From Janthinobacterium sp. FW305-129 (GTDB lineage: Bacteria; Pseudomonadota; Gammaproteobacteria; Burkholderiales; Burkholderiaceae_D): 44,684 bases of DNA. The first letter of the stretch is position 1. Every line of letters begins with the position of its first letter. Location of the stretch: positions 1-44,684 of the forward strand of contig NZ_JACYMM010000021.1 of the NCBI RefSeq assembly GCF_020858115.1. The letters are read 5' to 3'. Both the position numbers and the translations under genes were made by a program. Below are positions 17,311 to 25,740 of the stretch, in pieces. Below the pieces are notes generated by a model that was given only the letters and a program-made list of their open reading frames with translations, did no database searches and was not told the origin of the DNA.

Positions 17311-19656
17311 TCAATGCAGGGTCGGCGCGGCGGAGCCGGCCGGTGCAGGGGTAATCGTTCCCGGCACGACAAAGGCGTCGAATACACGCTTCATGTCGAG
17401 CACGAAGGGATCGCTGGCGATGGTTTCTTCCGCGGCAAGCTGGCACGCCTCGCGGTGGGCCTGCGCTTCCGCGCTGGCCGTGTACCAGACGGCGCCCAGT
17501 TCCGTGTCGACATTCACCTTGCGGCCGAAACGCTCGCTCAGCACGGCCGCCAGTTTTTCCACGTTGGCCGGACTGCGCCACGTGTCGATGGGCACGCGCA
17601 GGCGGAACGTGGTGCTGTGGCCGTCGTGCAGGCATTCGATCAGCTCGGCTTGCACGGCCAGCTGCTGGGCTATGCCGCGCAGGGGCAGCACGGCGGCGAC
17701 GGCCGGCCAGTTGCCGTCCCAGTCCAGGCCCGGCACGGGCGTAATCACGTACGGCCCGCTGGGCGCGGCTTGCTTGGCGGCACGTTGCGGCATGACGACG
17801 GCCGGCTGCTCGCTGCTTTGCGCGGCGGGCGCCGACACGGCGGCCGAGGCACTGTCGTCGGAAAATTCGGTGACCCAGGGCGGCAAGTCGTCGTCGGCGG
17901 GCGCCTGCTGCGGCGGCGGAGCGGCGGGACGCGCCGGCTGCACGGGCGCCGCAACGGCAACGGGCGCTTCCATCACGGCCACGGGCGGCGCATCGTCCCA
18001 CGGCGCCGGCGCTTGCGCGGCGGCCGGTGGCGGCGGTGCAGCCTGGACGGGCGCTGCCGGAGCGGGCGCGGCCGGGGCGGGCGCGGCAACAGCGGCAGCC
18101 GGTGCCGGTGCCGGTGCGGCCGGCTTGGGTGCCGATGTTGGCGCCGACGGCGCGCTGCCCGGACGGCCTTTCGAGGCGGCGCGGGCCGCTTCCAGCGCCG
18201 CATTGATGGCGGCGCGCGCGGAACTGATCGGCGCGCCCGAGGCTGCCGGGGCAGCCGCAGGCGGCGCCGCCGCTGGTGCCGGGGCTGCTACAGGTGCGGG
18301 TGCGGGTGCCGGTGCTGGTGCAGCCGCGCGTGGCGGCGGCGCTTCGCTGCGGGCCATGCTGGCGGCAGCGGCGGCCACCACGGCCGCTGGCGCCGCGGCG
18401 CCAGCCGTCACGGCGGCATGGCTGGCCACGCTGTTCGTGGCGGCGCGGGCGGCCGGTGCGGAAGCGCCAGCGGCGGCGCGCGCGGCGGCGACGGCGGCGG
18501 GACGGTTGCCAGGGGCAGCCGCCGGTGTCGCAGCCGGCACGCCTTCGGCGCCGCCTATGCCGGGCCGAAAGGCCAGCATGCGCAGCAAGGTCATGGTAAA
18601 GCCCGCATATTCGTCGGGCGCCAGGCCCAGTTCATTGCGGCCATGCACGGCGATCTGGTAAAACAGCTGCACTTCTTCCGCGTCGAACGCGGCGGCCAGA
18701 CGCACGATGTCCGCGTATTCGGGCAAATCCTGCGGCAAGGCGGCCGGCACGGTTTGCGCCAGCGCAATACGGTGCAGCAAGGTGCCCAGGTCTTGCAGGG
18801 CACCGTTATACGACAGGCTGCGCGAGGCCATTTCGTCGGCCACGGCCAGCAAGTCCGCGCCATCCTGCTGCGCCAGCGCGTCGAGCAGGCGCACGAGGTA
18901 CGACTGGTCGAGCGCGCCCAGCATGCCTTGCACGGCGTCGAGCGTGACTTCGCCGGCCGCATACGCGATGGCCTGGTCCGTCAGCGACAGCGCGTCGCGC
19001 ATGGAACCATGGGCGCCCTGGGCCAGCAGGCGCAAGGCCGGCTGTTCGAAGGCGATGCCTTCCTGTCCCAGGATATTGTCCAGGTGGCTGATGATGTGGC
19101 CGGGCGGCATCTGCTTGAGGTTGAACTGCAGGCAGCGCGACAGCACGGTCACGGGAATCTTTTGCGGGTCCGTCGTGGCCAGGATGAACTTGACGTGCTC
19201 GGGCGGCTCTTCCAGCGTTTTCAGCATGGAATTGAACGCGTGGTTCGTCAGCATGTGCACCTCATCGATCATATAGACCTTGAAGCGCGCATTGCTGGGC
19301 GCGTAGACGGCTTGCTCCAGCAGCTGCGCCATTTCATCGACGCCGCGGTTCGACGCCGCATCCATCTCTATATAGTCGACAAAGCGTCCCGCGTCGATCG
19401 CCGTGCACGCTTCGCAGACGCCGCAAGGCTGGGCCGTGATGCCGCCCGTGCCATCGGGGCCGATGCAATTGAGCGACTTGGCCAGGATGCGCGACAGGGT
19501 CGTCTTGCCGACGCCGCGCGTGCCCGTGAACAGGTAGGCGTGATGCAATCGGCCGCTGTGCAAGGCATGCGTGAGCGCGCGCACGACGTGCTCCTGGCCG
19601 ACGAGCGTCTCGAAATTCTTGGGGCGGTATTTACGGGCGAGGACTTGATAGGACAT
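17311..19656 (-). CDS. dnaX: DNA polymerase III subunits gamma and tau
   Basis: A 781-residue clamp-loader ATPase. Residues 1-~365 are the AAA+ core: Walker A GTRGVGKTT (45-53), a zinc module with Cys64, 78, 81 and 84, DEVH (131-134) and an SRC arginine-finger motif near 173. Residues ~370-600 are a very long Ala/Pro-rich linker. The C-terminal ~170 residues correspond to the tau region that contacts the polymerase alpha subunit and DnaB. I saw no A-AAA-AAG-type slippery run in the linker, so a frameshifted gamma form as in E. coli is not evident. The low-complexity linker produces long antisense open frames that are not genes. Confidence 0.97.
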   Translation of the reverse strand: MSYQVLARKYRPKNFETLVGQEHVVRALTHALHSGRLHHAYLFTGTRGVGKTTLSRILAKSLNCIGPDGTGGITAQPCGVCEACTAIDAGRFVDYIEMDAASNRGVDEMAQLLEQAVYAPSNARFKVYMIDEVHMLTNHAFNSMLKTLEEPPEHVKFILATTDPQKIPVTVLSRCLQFNLKQMPPGHIISHLDNILGQEGIAFEQPALRLLAQGAHGSMRDALSLTDQAIAYAAGEVTLDAVQGMLGALDQSYLVRLLDALAQQDGADLLAVADEMASRSLSYNGALQDLGTLLHRIALAQTVPAALPQDLPEYADIVRLAAAFDAEEVQLFYQIAVHGRNELGLAPDEYAGFTMTLLRMLAFRPGIGGAEGVPAATPAAAPGNRPAAVAAARAAAGASAPAARAATNSVASHAAVTAGAAAPAAVVAAAAASMARSEAPPPRAAAPAPAPAPAPVAAPAPAAAPPAAAPAASGAPISSARAAINAALEAARAASKGRPGSAPSAPTSAPKPAAPAPAPAAAVAAPAPAAPAPAAPVQAAPPPPAAAQAPAPWDDAPPVAVMEAPVAVAAPVQPARPAAPPPQQAPADDDLPPWVTEFSDDSASAAVSAPAAQSSEQPAVVMPQRAAKQAAPSGPYVITPVPGLDWDGNWPAVAAVLPLRGIAQQLAVQAELIECLHDGHSTTFRLRVPIDTWRSPANVEKLAAVLSERFGRKVNVDTELGAVWYTASAEAQAHREACQLAAEETIASDPFVLDMKRVFDAFVVPGTITPAPAGSAAPTLH

Positions 19657-19841
19657 GCTGAGATTTTACCATGCGATTTTGCGGGTGATCCTGCGCGGCG
19701 GGCGCAAGCCTCATGGCCGGGCCAGGCAAACCTGGCAAACGCGGCAAAGCAGCAATTGTATAACATGGCCAGCTGGAAATATGGAAAACACGGCAAGCCC
19801 GGCAATGCTGCGGCGTCGCAGGAAAACGGGGCCGTAAAAGC

Positions 19842-19865
19842 AAAAAAGCTGCCCATGGCAGCTTG
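19842..19865 (-). terminator. Rho-independent terminator of the 4.5S RNA gene
   Basis: On the minus strand AAGCTGCC-ATG-GGCAGCTT is followed by TTTTTTG, a strong intrinsic terminator. It lies between the 4.5S RNA gene and dnaX and should end the RNA transcript about 35-55 nt after its mature 3' end. Confidence 0.85.
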
Positions 19866-19898
19866 ATTGTTGATCCAGATTAAAACATTCCCGAAGGA

Positions 19899-19994
19899 GG
19901 CGAGCCTGATCTGCGGCACTCATGGTTAATAGCCGTGGCTGCTTCGTTCCCGACCTGACCAGGTTAGCCATGCCACGATGCGCAGGGGCCCGCC
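19899..19994 (-). ncRNA. ffs: Signal recognition particle 4.5S RNA
   Basis: The minus strand contains the invariant SRP core CCTGGTCAGGTCGGGAACGA followed by AGCAGCCA, which binds Ffh. The ends pair: GGCGGGCC (5') with GGCTCGCC (3'), giving a ~96-nt hairpin RNA of the small bacterial type. TATAAT on the minus strand at 20002-20007 fits a start at the 5' end. The gene just upstream of dnaX is a frequent bacterial location. Confidence 0.96.
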
Positions 19995-20001
19995 GGGGAC
20001 A

Positions 20002-20007
20002 ATTATA
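20002..20007 (-). promoter_or_regulatory. -10 box of the 4.5S RNA promoter
   Basis: A perfect TATAAT on the minus strand lies seven bases before the first paired base of the SRP RNA. No good -35 hexamer is visible at 16-18 bp. Confidence 0.65.
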
Positions 20008-20068
20008 ACCGACCTGCGCAAGATTGGGGAAGTCACGCAAAAACCAGAGTACCCCAACGGCGAAATCT

Positions 20069-20095
20069 GGGGTCGTACCCTCAGGGTACGACCCC
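20069..20095 (-). terminator. Perfect 12-bp palindrome after ubiD
   Basis: GGGGTCGTACCC and GGGTACGACCCC pair exactly around TCA, 23 bases past the ubiD stop. There is no clear T tract, so it may be a terminator or a repeat element related to the one at 15051-15079. Confidence 0.5.
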
Positions 20096-20117
20096 GGCAT
20101 CTGCTCTTGGGTTGGCC

Positions 20118-21602
20118 TTACAAACCCAGCTCCTGCCAGATGCCATCCACCTTCGCCTTCACTTCCGGCGTCATGGCAATCGTCGTGCCCCACTCGCGCG
20201 TCGTTTCGCCCGGCCATTTATTCGTCGCGTCGATGCCCATCTTGCTGCCCAGGCCGCTGACGGGCGAGGCGAAGTCCAGATAATCGATGGGCGTGTTGTC
20301 GACCAGGGTGGTGTCGCGGATGGGGTCGACCCGCGTCGTGATGGCCCAGATGACCTCTTTCCAGTCACGGATATTCACGTCTTCATCGACCACGACGATG
20401 AACTTGGTATACATGAACTGGCGCAAGAAGCTCCACACGCCGAACATCACGCGCTTGGCGTGGCCCGCGTACTGTTTCTTGATCTGCACCACGGCCATGC
20501 GATAGCTGCAGCCTTCGGGCGGCAGATAAAAGTCCGTGATTTCGCTGAACTGCTTTTGCAGCAGCGGCACGAACACTTCATTCAGGGCCAGGCCCAGCAC
20601 GGCCGGTTCGTCCGGCGGTTTACCGGTATACGTGGAGTGGTAGATCGGGTCGCGGCGCATGGTGATGCGGTCGATGGTAAACACGGGGAAACTGTCCTGC
20701 TCATTATAGTAGCCCGTGTGGTCGCCATACGGCCCTTCCAGCGCGTGCTCGTAGCCGCTCGGATGGTTTTCGTCGGGGTAGATATGGCCTTCGAGCACGA
20801 TTTCGGCGGAAGCGGGCACGCGCAGCTCGCTGCCGATGGCTTTCACGAGTTCCGTGCGGCTGCCGCGCAGCAAGCCGGCGAACTGGTATTCGGACAAGCT
20901 GTCCGGCACCGGCGTGACGGCCCCTAATATAGTAGCGGGATCGGCGCCCAGCGCGACGGCGATCGGATACGGCTTGCCCTTGCTTTGAATGGCATGCTCG
21001 CGGAAGTCCAGCGCCCCGCCCCGGTGGGCCAGCCAGCGCATGATGACCTTGTTGCGTCCCAGCACTTGCTGACGGTAGATGCCCAGGTTTTGCCGCTTCT
21101 TGTTCGGCCCCTTGGTGATTACCAGGCCCCAGGTGATCAGGGGGGCGACGTCGCCGGGCCAGCAATGCTGGATGGGCAGGCGCGCCAGGTCGACGTCATT
21201 ACCCTCCCAGACGATTTCCTGGCATTTGGCGCCGCGCAATTCCTTCGGCGACATGTCCCACACGGATTTCACCAGGGAACCCAGGCCCAGCAGATCCTTG
21301 AAATCCTTCGGCGGTTCCGGCTCCTTCAGGCGCGCCAGCACATGGCCGATCTTGCGCAACTCGCTGACGTCTTCCGCGCCCATGCCCAGCGCCACGCGGC
21401 GCGTGGTGCCGAACAGATTGCCCAGCACCGGCATGTCGTATCCCGTCGGATTATTGAACAGCAAGGCCGGTCCGCCCGCGCGCAAGGTGCGGTCGCAGAC
21501 TTCCGTCATCTCCAAAATCGGTGAAATGGGGGTCGAAATGGGCTTAAGTTCACCCATTTGTTGCAGTTGAGAAATAAAATCTCGCAAATCTGAATATTTC
21601 AT
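20118..21602 (-). CDS. ubiD: UbiD family 3-polyprenyl-4-hydroxybenzoate decarboxylase
   Basis: A 494-residue prenylated-FMN-dependent decarboxylase of ubiquinone synthesis. Its length matches E. coli UbiD (~497). Characteristic stretches include the N-terminus MKYSDLRDFISQLQQMGEL, GPALLFNNPTGYDMPVLGNLFGT, IYRQQVLGRNKVIMRW, the catalytic-site region ALEGPYGDHTGYYN, and FIVVVDEDVNIRDWKEVIWA. It depends on a UbiX partner for its cofactor; no UbiX gene is present in this window. Confidence 0.97.
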   Translation of the reverse strand: MKYSDLRDFISQLQQMGELKPISTPISPILEMTEVCDRTLRAGGPALLFNNPTGYDMPVLGNLFGTTRRVALGMGAEDVSELRKIGHVLARLKEPEPPKDFKDLLGLGSLVKSVWDMSPKELRGAKCQEIVWEGNDVDLARLPIQHCWPGDVAPLITWGLVITKGPNKKRQNLGIYRQQVLGRNKVIMRWLAHRGGALDFREHAIQSKGKPYPIAVALGADPATILGAVTPVPDSLSEYQFAGLLRGSRTELVKAIGSELRVPASAEIVLEGHIYPDENHPSGYEHALEGPYGDHTGYYNEQDSFPVFTIDRITMRRDPIYHSTYTGKPPDEPAVLGLALNEVFVPLLQKQFSEITDFYLPPEGCSYRMAVVQIKKQYAGHAKRVMFGVWSFLRQFMYTKFIVVVDEDVNIRDWKEVIWAITTRVDPIRDTTLVDNTPIDYLDFASPVSGLGSKMGIDATNKWPGETTREWGTTIAMTPEVKAKVDGIWQELGL

Positions 21603-21735
21603 GTGTTTTTAATTTTTTTTGACGTCGGACGCCGTTGCTGAAGGATCTATGCCAAGTAATTGATTTTATTGGCTTTTGGCACAATGCAAGACAAAAAGTA
21701 AGACATAAAAGTAATAAAGAATCGATTCGTTAGTA

Positions 21736-21764
21736 TTGACTTGATATAAAACGGCTTCTACAAT
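21736..21764 (+). promoter_or_regulatory. Sigma-70-type promoter with long leader
   Basis: TTGACT (21736-21741) and TACAAT (21759-21764) are exactly 17 bp apart in an AT-rich stretch. Transcription would start near 21771, about 310 nt before the lytic transglycosylase start codon. Confidence 0.7.
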
Positions 21765-21770
21765 TCGCCC

Positions 21771-22081
21771 AACTTGAAAGAGCACGCCGGCCCAGAGCTT
21801 GATTTTAGCGTTTCTCTTTCATTCACGGAGTCGGGGCTCCACATGACATTTTAAGGAGTGTTTTCAAAAGGCGTCTGCCTTACCCCCGGTAAAAGTTGTA
21901 TTGCGACTGATCCAATACCAAAAACGGGACCGATCAGCTCAAGCAAGCAATGACGGCGTTTCTCGCACGCATCCATACGCGGCGGAAACGATGATATTTC
22001 TGATGCACGGCATTGGCAGTACCCACAACACCGCGACACCGCGGAGGGGCTGCCTGTTGACGCGACATTTCGGGGAACTCT
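21771..22081 (+). other. Long untranslated leader of the lytic transglycosylase gene
   Basis: No established gene lies here. The stretch contains CTGATC/GATCAG pairing around 21908-21939. A small open frame at 21991-22095 (34 codons, beginning MIFLMHGIG, with GGCGGAAA just upstream) overlaps the transglycosylase start out of frame. I compared it by eye with c-di-GMP, SAM, FMN and ZTP riboswitch cores and found no match. It may be a regulatory leader of unknown type. Confidence 0.4.
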
Positions 22082-22999
22082 ATGACTCATCGTAGCACTG
22101 AAGCAGCCTTGCCTGCTTCAACCGTGGCTGGGCAGCCAGCGTTGGCGCGTTTGCGCGCCCGCGCACAAGCCATTTCGGCGCGTGGCGTTTTGACCACGGC
22201 ACAACACACACTGACAGTCTTCGGCATTTCCGCCCTGGCACTGATCGCCCTGCTGATGTTCCGCCCGGACCTGGGCAAGCAACTGACGCACAGCCTGTTC
22301 CCGCTGCCAATGGCAGAGGCGCAAGCCGTCGAAGCGCCGGCCCTGTCGGCACTGATGGAAGCGCCTGCTTCCGTGCAAACGGCCGCCGCCAGCGACGCAC
22401 CGCTGACCAAGGAAGAAAAAGCCTTGCTGGGCACGCAAAAGCAGCAGCAATGGGTCACCAACTGGCTCTCCAAGCGCTACCGCGTGGCCAACGACGCCAC
22501 CAATATGCTCGTCTCGACGGCTTACCTGACGGCCCGTGAAATCAAGCTGGACCCGCTGCTGATCCTGGCCGTGATGGCCATCGAATCGGGCTTGAACCCG
22601 TTCGCGGAAAGCCCCGTGGGCGCGCAAGGCTTGATGCAGGTCATGTCGAAAGTGCACCATGAGCGCTTCCAGGAAATGGGCGGCGTGCAAGCTGCCTTGA
22701 ATCCCGTCGCCAACATCCGCGTCGGCTCCCTGATCCTGAAAGACTACGTCACGCGTGGCGGTTCCGTCGAAGCGGGCTTGAAAACCTATGTGGGCGCCGC
22801 CAACTTCGCCACCGACTCGGGCTACGGCTCGCGCGTGCTGGCCGAATACCGCCGCCTGAAGCAAGTGTCGGCTGGCCAGCGCGTGCCGACCACGACGCCG
22901 GTGATGGCATCGAACACGCCAGCGCCAGCCAAGGCGCCTGCAGCGGAAAGCGGCATCACCATCAAAGTGCTGCCGCACAACGAGATCGCCGGCCTGTGA
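22082..22999 (+). CDS. Membrane-anchored lytic transglycosylase (SLT domain)
   Basis: A 305-residue peptidoglycan-cleaving enzyme. Residues ~44-61 form one membrane segment, so the rest faces the periplasm. The SLT/goose-lysozyme-like domain (~145-270) has catalytic E168 in AIESGLNPFAES, then GAQGLMQVM and NPVANIRVGS, and TYVGAANF near its end. The C-terminal tail is Ala/Pro-rich. The N-terminal 40 residues are cytosolic and unusual. A GGGGAA site precedes the ATG. It stands alone between ubiD and nusB, has its own promoter, and ends at a strong terminator. Confidence 0.9.
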   Translation: MTHRSTEAALPASTVAGQPALARLRARAQAISARGVLTTAQHTLTVFGISALALIALLMFRPDLGKQLTHSLFPLPMAEAQAVEAPALSALMEAPASVQTAAASDAPLTKEEKALLGTQKQQQWVTNWLSKRYRVANDATNMLVSTAYLTAREIKLDPLLILAVMAIESGLNPFAESPVGAQGLMQVMSKVHHERFQEMGGVQAALNPVANIRVGSLILKDYVTRGGSVEAGLKTYVGAANFATDSGYGSRVLAEYRRLKQVSAGQRVPTTTPVMASNTPAPAKAPAAESGITIKVLPHNEIAGL

Positions 23000-23045
23000 C
23001 CCTTTAAAAGCCCTCACAGGGGCATCCAAAAAGCAGCACCCAAAG

Positions 23046-23081
23046 AAAAAGCCACCGCACGCAAGTGCCGGTGGCTTTTTT
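23046..23081 (+). terminator. Bidirectional rho-independent terminator
   Basis: AAAAAGCCACCG pairs with CGGTGGCTTTTT, with partial inner pairing (CAC/GTG). It has T-runs in both directions and so can end both the lytic transglycosylase and the convergent nusB transcript. Confidence 0.9.
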
Positions 23082-23120
23082 GTTGCCCTGCGGCAGCAGC
23101 CGCAGGAACTACGCTATATA

Positions 23121-23591
23121 TTACTTGCGCTTGTTGGCGCCCACTTCTTCCTCGCGGAATTTCACTGCCAGCTTGTCGAGCACGCCGTTCACATACTTGT
23201 GGCCGTCGATACCGCCAAACGACTTGGCCAGCTCGACCGCTTCGTTGATGACGACGCGGTACGGGATTTCCATGTTGTTCTTCAGCTCGAACGCGCCGAT
23301 CAGCAGGATGCCGTGTTCGATGGGCGACAATTCCGCGATATTGCGATCGATCAAAGGTGCCATGCTGTCGCGCAGCGCCAGCGAATCCTTGATGGCGCCG
23401 TACAGCAGCACCGTGAAATGATCGCCATCGGCCTTGTCGAAGCCGTGGGCCGCGCGAATATTGTTCACGACGGTAGTCGCGTCTTCATTGTTCAGCAGCC
23501 ACTGGTACAAGCCCTGCAGCGCAAACTCGCGCGCGCGGTGACGCGGCGTGCGGTTTTTGCTGGGGTTGGCGAGCAAATTTTTCTCAGTCAT
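23121..23591 (-). CDS. nusB: Transcription antitermination factor NusB
   Basis: A 156-residue RNA-binding protein that works with NusE (S10), NusA and NusG in rRNA antitermination. It shows the family's RHRAREFALQGLYQWLLN N-terminus and the C-terminal helices EHGILLIGAFEL, PYRVVINEAVELAKSFGG and KYVNGVLDKLA. It is the last gene of the riboflavin cluster, a conserved bacterial order, but a 188-bp gap with a palindromic element separates it from ribH. Confidence 0.97.
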   Translation of the reverse strand: MTEKNLLANPSKNRTPRHRAREFALQGLYQWLLNNEDATTVVNNIRAAHGFDKADGDHFTVLLYGAIKDSLALRDSMAPLIDRNIAELSPIEHGILLIGAFELKNNMEIPYRVVINEAVELAKSFGGIDGHKYVNGVLDKLAVKFREEEVGANKRK

Positions 23592-23677
23592 GATTGTTAC
23601 CTGTTCTTAAGTACGTGTTCACTACAAATTCCGGCGAGACACTGCGGCGCGCTTTTAGGCAGCGCAGCCGCAATTCA

Positions 23678-23780
23678 AGCGTGCGTGAGAAGGATGTCAG
23701 GGCAAGGCGCGAGGCCGAAGACAGTACGAAAGTACGGCGAGGCCTTGCAACGCAGCCATGGCATTCTTATCACACGCGCT
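23678..23780. repeat. Long imperfect palindrome with GTAC-GAAA-GTAC core
   Basis: The outer arms AGCGTGCGTGAGAAGGATG and CATTCTTATCACACGCGCT pair with few mismatches. The inner arms CAAGGC/GCCTTG and CAGTAC-GAAA-GTACGG form the tip. It lies between ribH and nusB, with one arm touching the ribH stop codon. In reverse complement its core resembles that of the element at 8591-8698. Confidence 0.6.
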
Positions 23781-24265
23781 TAGTCTTCGTCGGTGTCTTG
23801 CAACTCTTCTAGCGCTTGCGCCAGATTAGCCATTTCCACTGCCACGCGTGCCGCTTCCGCTCCCTTGACCAGCATGCGCACTTCCGCCTGCTCGTCGTTT
23901 TCCGTCGTCAACACTGCGTTGGCGATGGGGATGCCGTAATCGAGACCGACGCGCGTGATGCCCGCGCCCGATTCGTTCGATACCAGCTCGAAGTGGTAGG
24001 TTTCACCGCGAATCACGGCGCCCAGTGCGATCAGGGCGTCGAATTGCTCGGTTTCTGCCATTTTTTGCAGAATCAGCGGGATTTCCAGGGCGCCCGGCAC
24101 GGTCACGTGCAGGATATCTTCATCGGCCACGCCCAGCTTGCTCAACTCTTCCAGGCATGCCGACAGCAAGCCACCACCGACGATTTCATTGAATCGTGCC
24201 TGGACGATACCGACGCGCAAACCTTCGCCGGCAAAATTGGTTTCGTATGCTCCTACGGTCATCAT
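23780..24265 (-). CDS. ribH: 6,7-dimethyl-8-ribityllumazine synthase
   Basis: A 161-residue enzyme that joins the ribityl-uracil intermediate with 3,4-dihydroxy-2-butanone 4-phosphate to give lumazine, the substrate of riboflavin synthase. Typical motifs are VGIVQARFNEIVGGGLLSAC, HVTVPGALEIPLI, ALGAVIRGETYHFE and PIANAVLTTENDEQA. Family members assemble into pentamers or icosahedra. Starts at MM; the second ATG (24262) is equally likely. It lies 56 bases after ribB. Confidence 0.97.
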   Translation of the reverse strand: MMTVGAYETNFAGEGLRVGIVQARFNEIVGGGLLSACLEELSKLGVADEDILHVTVPGALEIPLILQKMAETEQFDALIALGAVIRGETYHFELVSNESGAGITRVGLDYGIPIANAVLTTENDEQAEVRMLVKGAEAARVAVEMANLAQALEELQDTDED

Positions 24266-24321
24266 ATGCCTCTTTAATCTGGTGGTTCAGGGCGACATGC
24301 ACATGTCGCCATCGTTTACTC

Positions 24322-25443
24322 TTACATCGACGTCTGGCCTGGATGGCACTGAAAACCGGTGACTTCCAGGTCAAAACCGGCCATCGACGGCATCTTGCGG
24401 GGGCTGGCCAGCAATTGCATCTTGCTCACGCCCAGGTCGCGCAGGATTTGCGCGCCGATGCCATAGCTGCGCAAGTCCATGCTGGCGGCGCGGCCTTTCG
24501 GCTTGGCTTGCGGCGTATCGAGCGCGGCGAACTGGGCAAACAGCTCGCCCGACGTCTCGCCGCAGTTCAGCAAGACCATCACGCCCCGCTCGGACTGCTT
24601 GATGGCGGCCATCGAGGCGGCCACCGTCCACGAGTGGGTGGTCGCTTCGCTTTCCAGCACGTCCAGCAGGGAAACGGGCTGGTGCACGCGCACCAGCGCT
24701 TCCAGGCCGGGTGCCAAATCGCCATGCACGAGGGCCAGGTGGGCCGACGCGCTGGGCTTGTCGCGGAAGGCGATCAAACGGAATTCGCCATGCGCCGTGT
24801 GCAGGGTGCGCTCGGCAACGCGCTCGACCAGGGATTCCGTCTGGCTGCGGTAATGGATCAGGTCGGCAATCGTGCCGATTTTCAGGCCATGTTGCTCGGC
24901 AAACACCAGCAAGTCCGGCAGGCGCGCCATGGTGCCGTCATCCTTCATGATTTCGCAAATGACGGACGCGGGCGTCAGGCCGGCCATGGCCGTCAAGTCG
25001 CAACCGGCTTCCGTATGGCCTGCGCGCATCAGCACGCCGCCCTTTTGCGCTTTCAGCGGGAAGATATGGCCAGGCTGGACGATATCGCTGGGCTGCGTGC
25101 CCTTGGCAACCGCTACCTGGATGGTCTTGGCGCGGTCGGCGGCGGAAATGCCCGTCGTCACGCCTTCGGCCGCTTCGATGGACACGGTGAAGTTGGTGCC
25201 ATAGGCCGTGCCGTTGCGCGACGTCATCATCGACAGGTTCAGCTCGTCGCAACGCTCTTCCGTCAGGGTCAGGCAGACCAGGCCACGCGCATGCGTGATC
25301 ATGAAATTGATGGCTTCAGGCGTCACGAAATCGGCGGCAAGCACCAGATCGCCTTCATTTTCCCGGTCTTCTTCATCGACCAGTATCACCATGCGGCCGG
25401 CGCGTAATTCAGCGACGATCTCTTCGGTGCTGGAAATAGACAT
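24322..25443 (-). CDS. ribB: DHBP synthase with degenerate GTP cyclohydrolase II domain (RibB hybrid)
   Basis: A 373-residue fusion protein. Residues 1-~205 are a complete RibB domain, which makes dihydroxybutanone phosphate from ribulose 5-phosphate: DEEDRENEGDL (23-33), YGTNFTVSIEA, GHIFPLKAQKGGVLMRAGHTEA. Residues ~210-373 align with RibA by position and length, but lack the zinc cysteines (no CDCG) and the RQEGRG-type segment. They should not open GTP. Such RibB hybrids, called RibBX, are known in some proteobacteria, so a separate RibA is expected elsewhere. The start at 25443 has AGAGGA seven bases upstream; a longer in-frame start at 25479 is less likely. No FMN riboswitch is visible upstream. 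Confidence 0.92.
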   Translation of the reverse strand: MSISSTEEIVAELRAGRMVILVDEEDRENEGDLVLAADFVTPEAINFMITHARGLVCLTLTEERCDELNLSMMTSRNGTAYGTNFTVSIEAAEGVTTGISAADRAKTIQVAVAKGTQPSDIVQPGHIFPLKAQKGGVLMRAGHTEAGCDLTAMAGLTPASVICEIMKDDGTMARLPDLLVFAEQHGLKIGTIADLIHYRSQTESLVERVAERTLHTAHGEFRLIAFRDKPSASAHLALVHGDLAPGLEALVRVHQPVSLLDVLESEATTHSWTVAASMAAIKQSERGVMVLLNCGETSGELFAQFAALDTPQAKPKGRAASMDLRSYGIGAQILRDLGVSKMQLLASPRKMPSMAGFDLEVTGFQCHPGQTSM

Positions 25444-25740
25444 CTTTGATCCTCTTAGTAAGGCTAAAAACTGAAACATCGCGTGCGAATATTCCGCGAA
25501 TTTCCGGGAATTTTCTTATAACCTGCTATTTTAAAGGATTTAGCGCTTGCAGACCTGAAATAAGACAGCTTTGCGGCATGGGCGCCGCAGCCTGCCCCGC
25601 AAAGCGCCGATTCCACGATCCGGCGCACACGGCGGCGGCAAGACGCGCGCCGCCGGCCTTGCAAAGAGCATAAGATCAGCCAGTCACCGCCACGGCGCTG
25701 ACACTCCACTCGCAGCGACACCCCACACAGGAGCGGCAAC
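25444..25740. other. Divergent intergenic region between ribB and osmC
   Basis: 297 bases with no gene. The ribB side is AT-rich with TAAAAT- and TTATAA-like boxes on the minus strand, but no clean promoter pair. The osmC side is GC-rich and contains a GGCGGC/GCCGCC hairpin. I looked for FMN riboswitch conserved segments and found none. An AGGAG site at 25730-25734 serves osmC. Confidence 0.5.

Noticed and set aside
17800..18560. Possible programmed frameshift in dnaX producing gamma
   Set aside because: No A-AAA-AAG or similar slippery heptamer with a following hairpin was seen in the linker.
18000..18560. Tandem GC-rich repeats in dnaX considered as a repeat array
   Set aside because: They are codon-level Ala/Pro repeats of the protein linker, without a fixed repeat unit or spacers; no CRISPR array is present anywhere in the window.
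17314..19866. 850-codon plus-strand frame antisense to dnaX
   Set aside because: The translation is Gly/Arg repeats opposite the Ala/Pro linker. dnaX is intact and explains the region.
21771..21960. c-di-GMP, SAM or ydaO-type riboswitch before the lytic transglycosylase
   Set aside because: By eye none of the conserved core segments of these families is present; kept only as an unassigned leader.
21851..22090. 79-codon minus-strand frame in the transglycosylase leader
   Set aside because: No ribosome site, no family resemblance, and it faces into the plus-strand promoter transcript.
25444..25740. Possible FMN riboswitch upstream of ribB
   Set aside because: The conserved FMN aptamer segments are absent; only a GC hairpin and AT-rich boxes are present.
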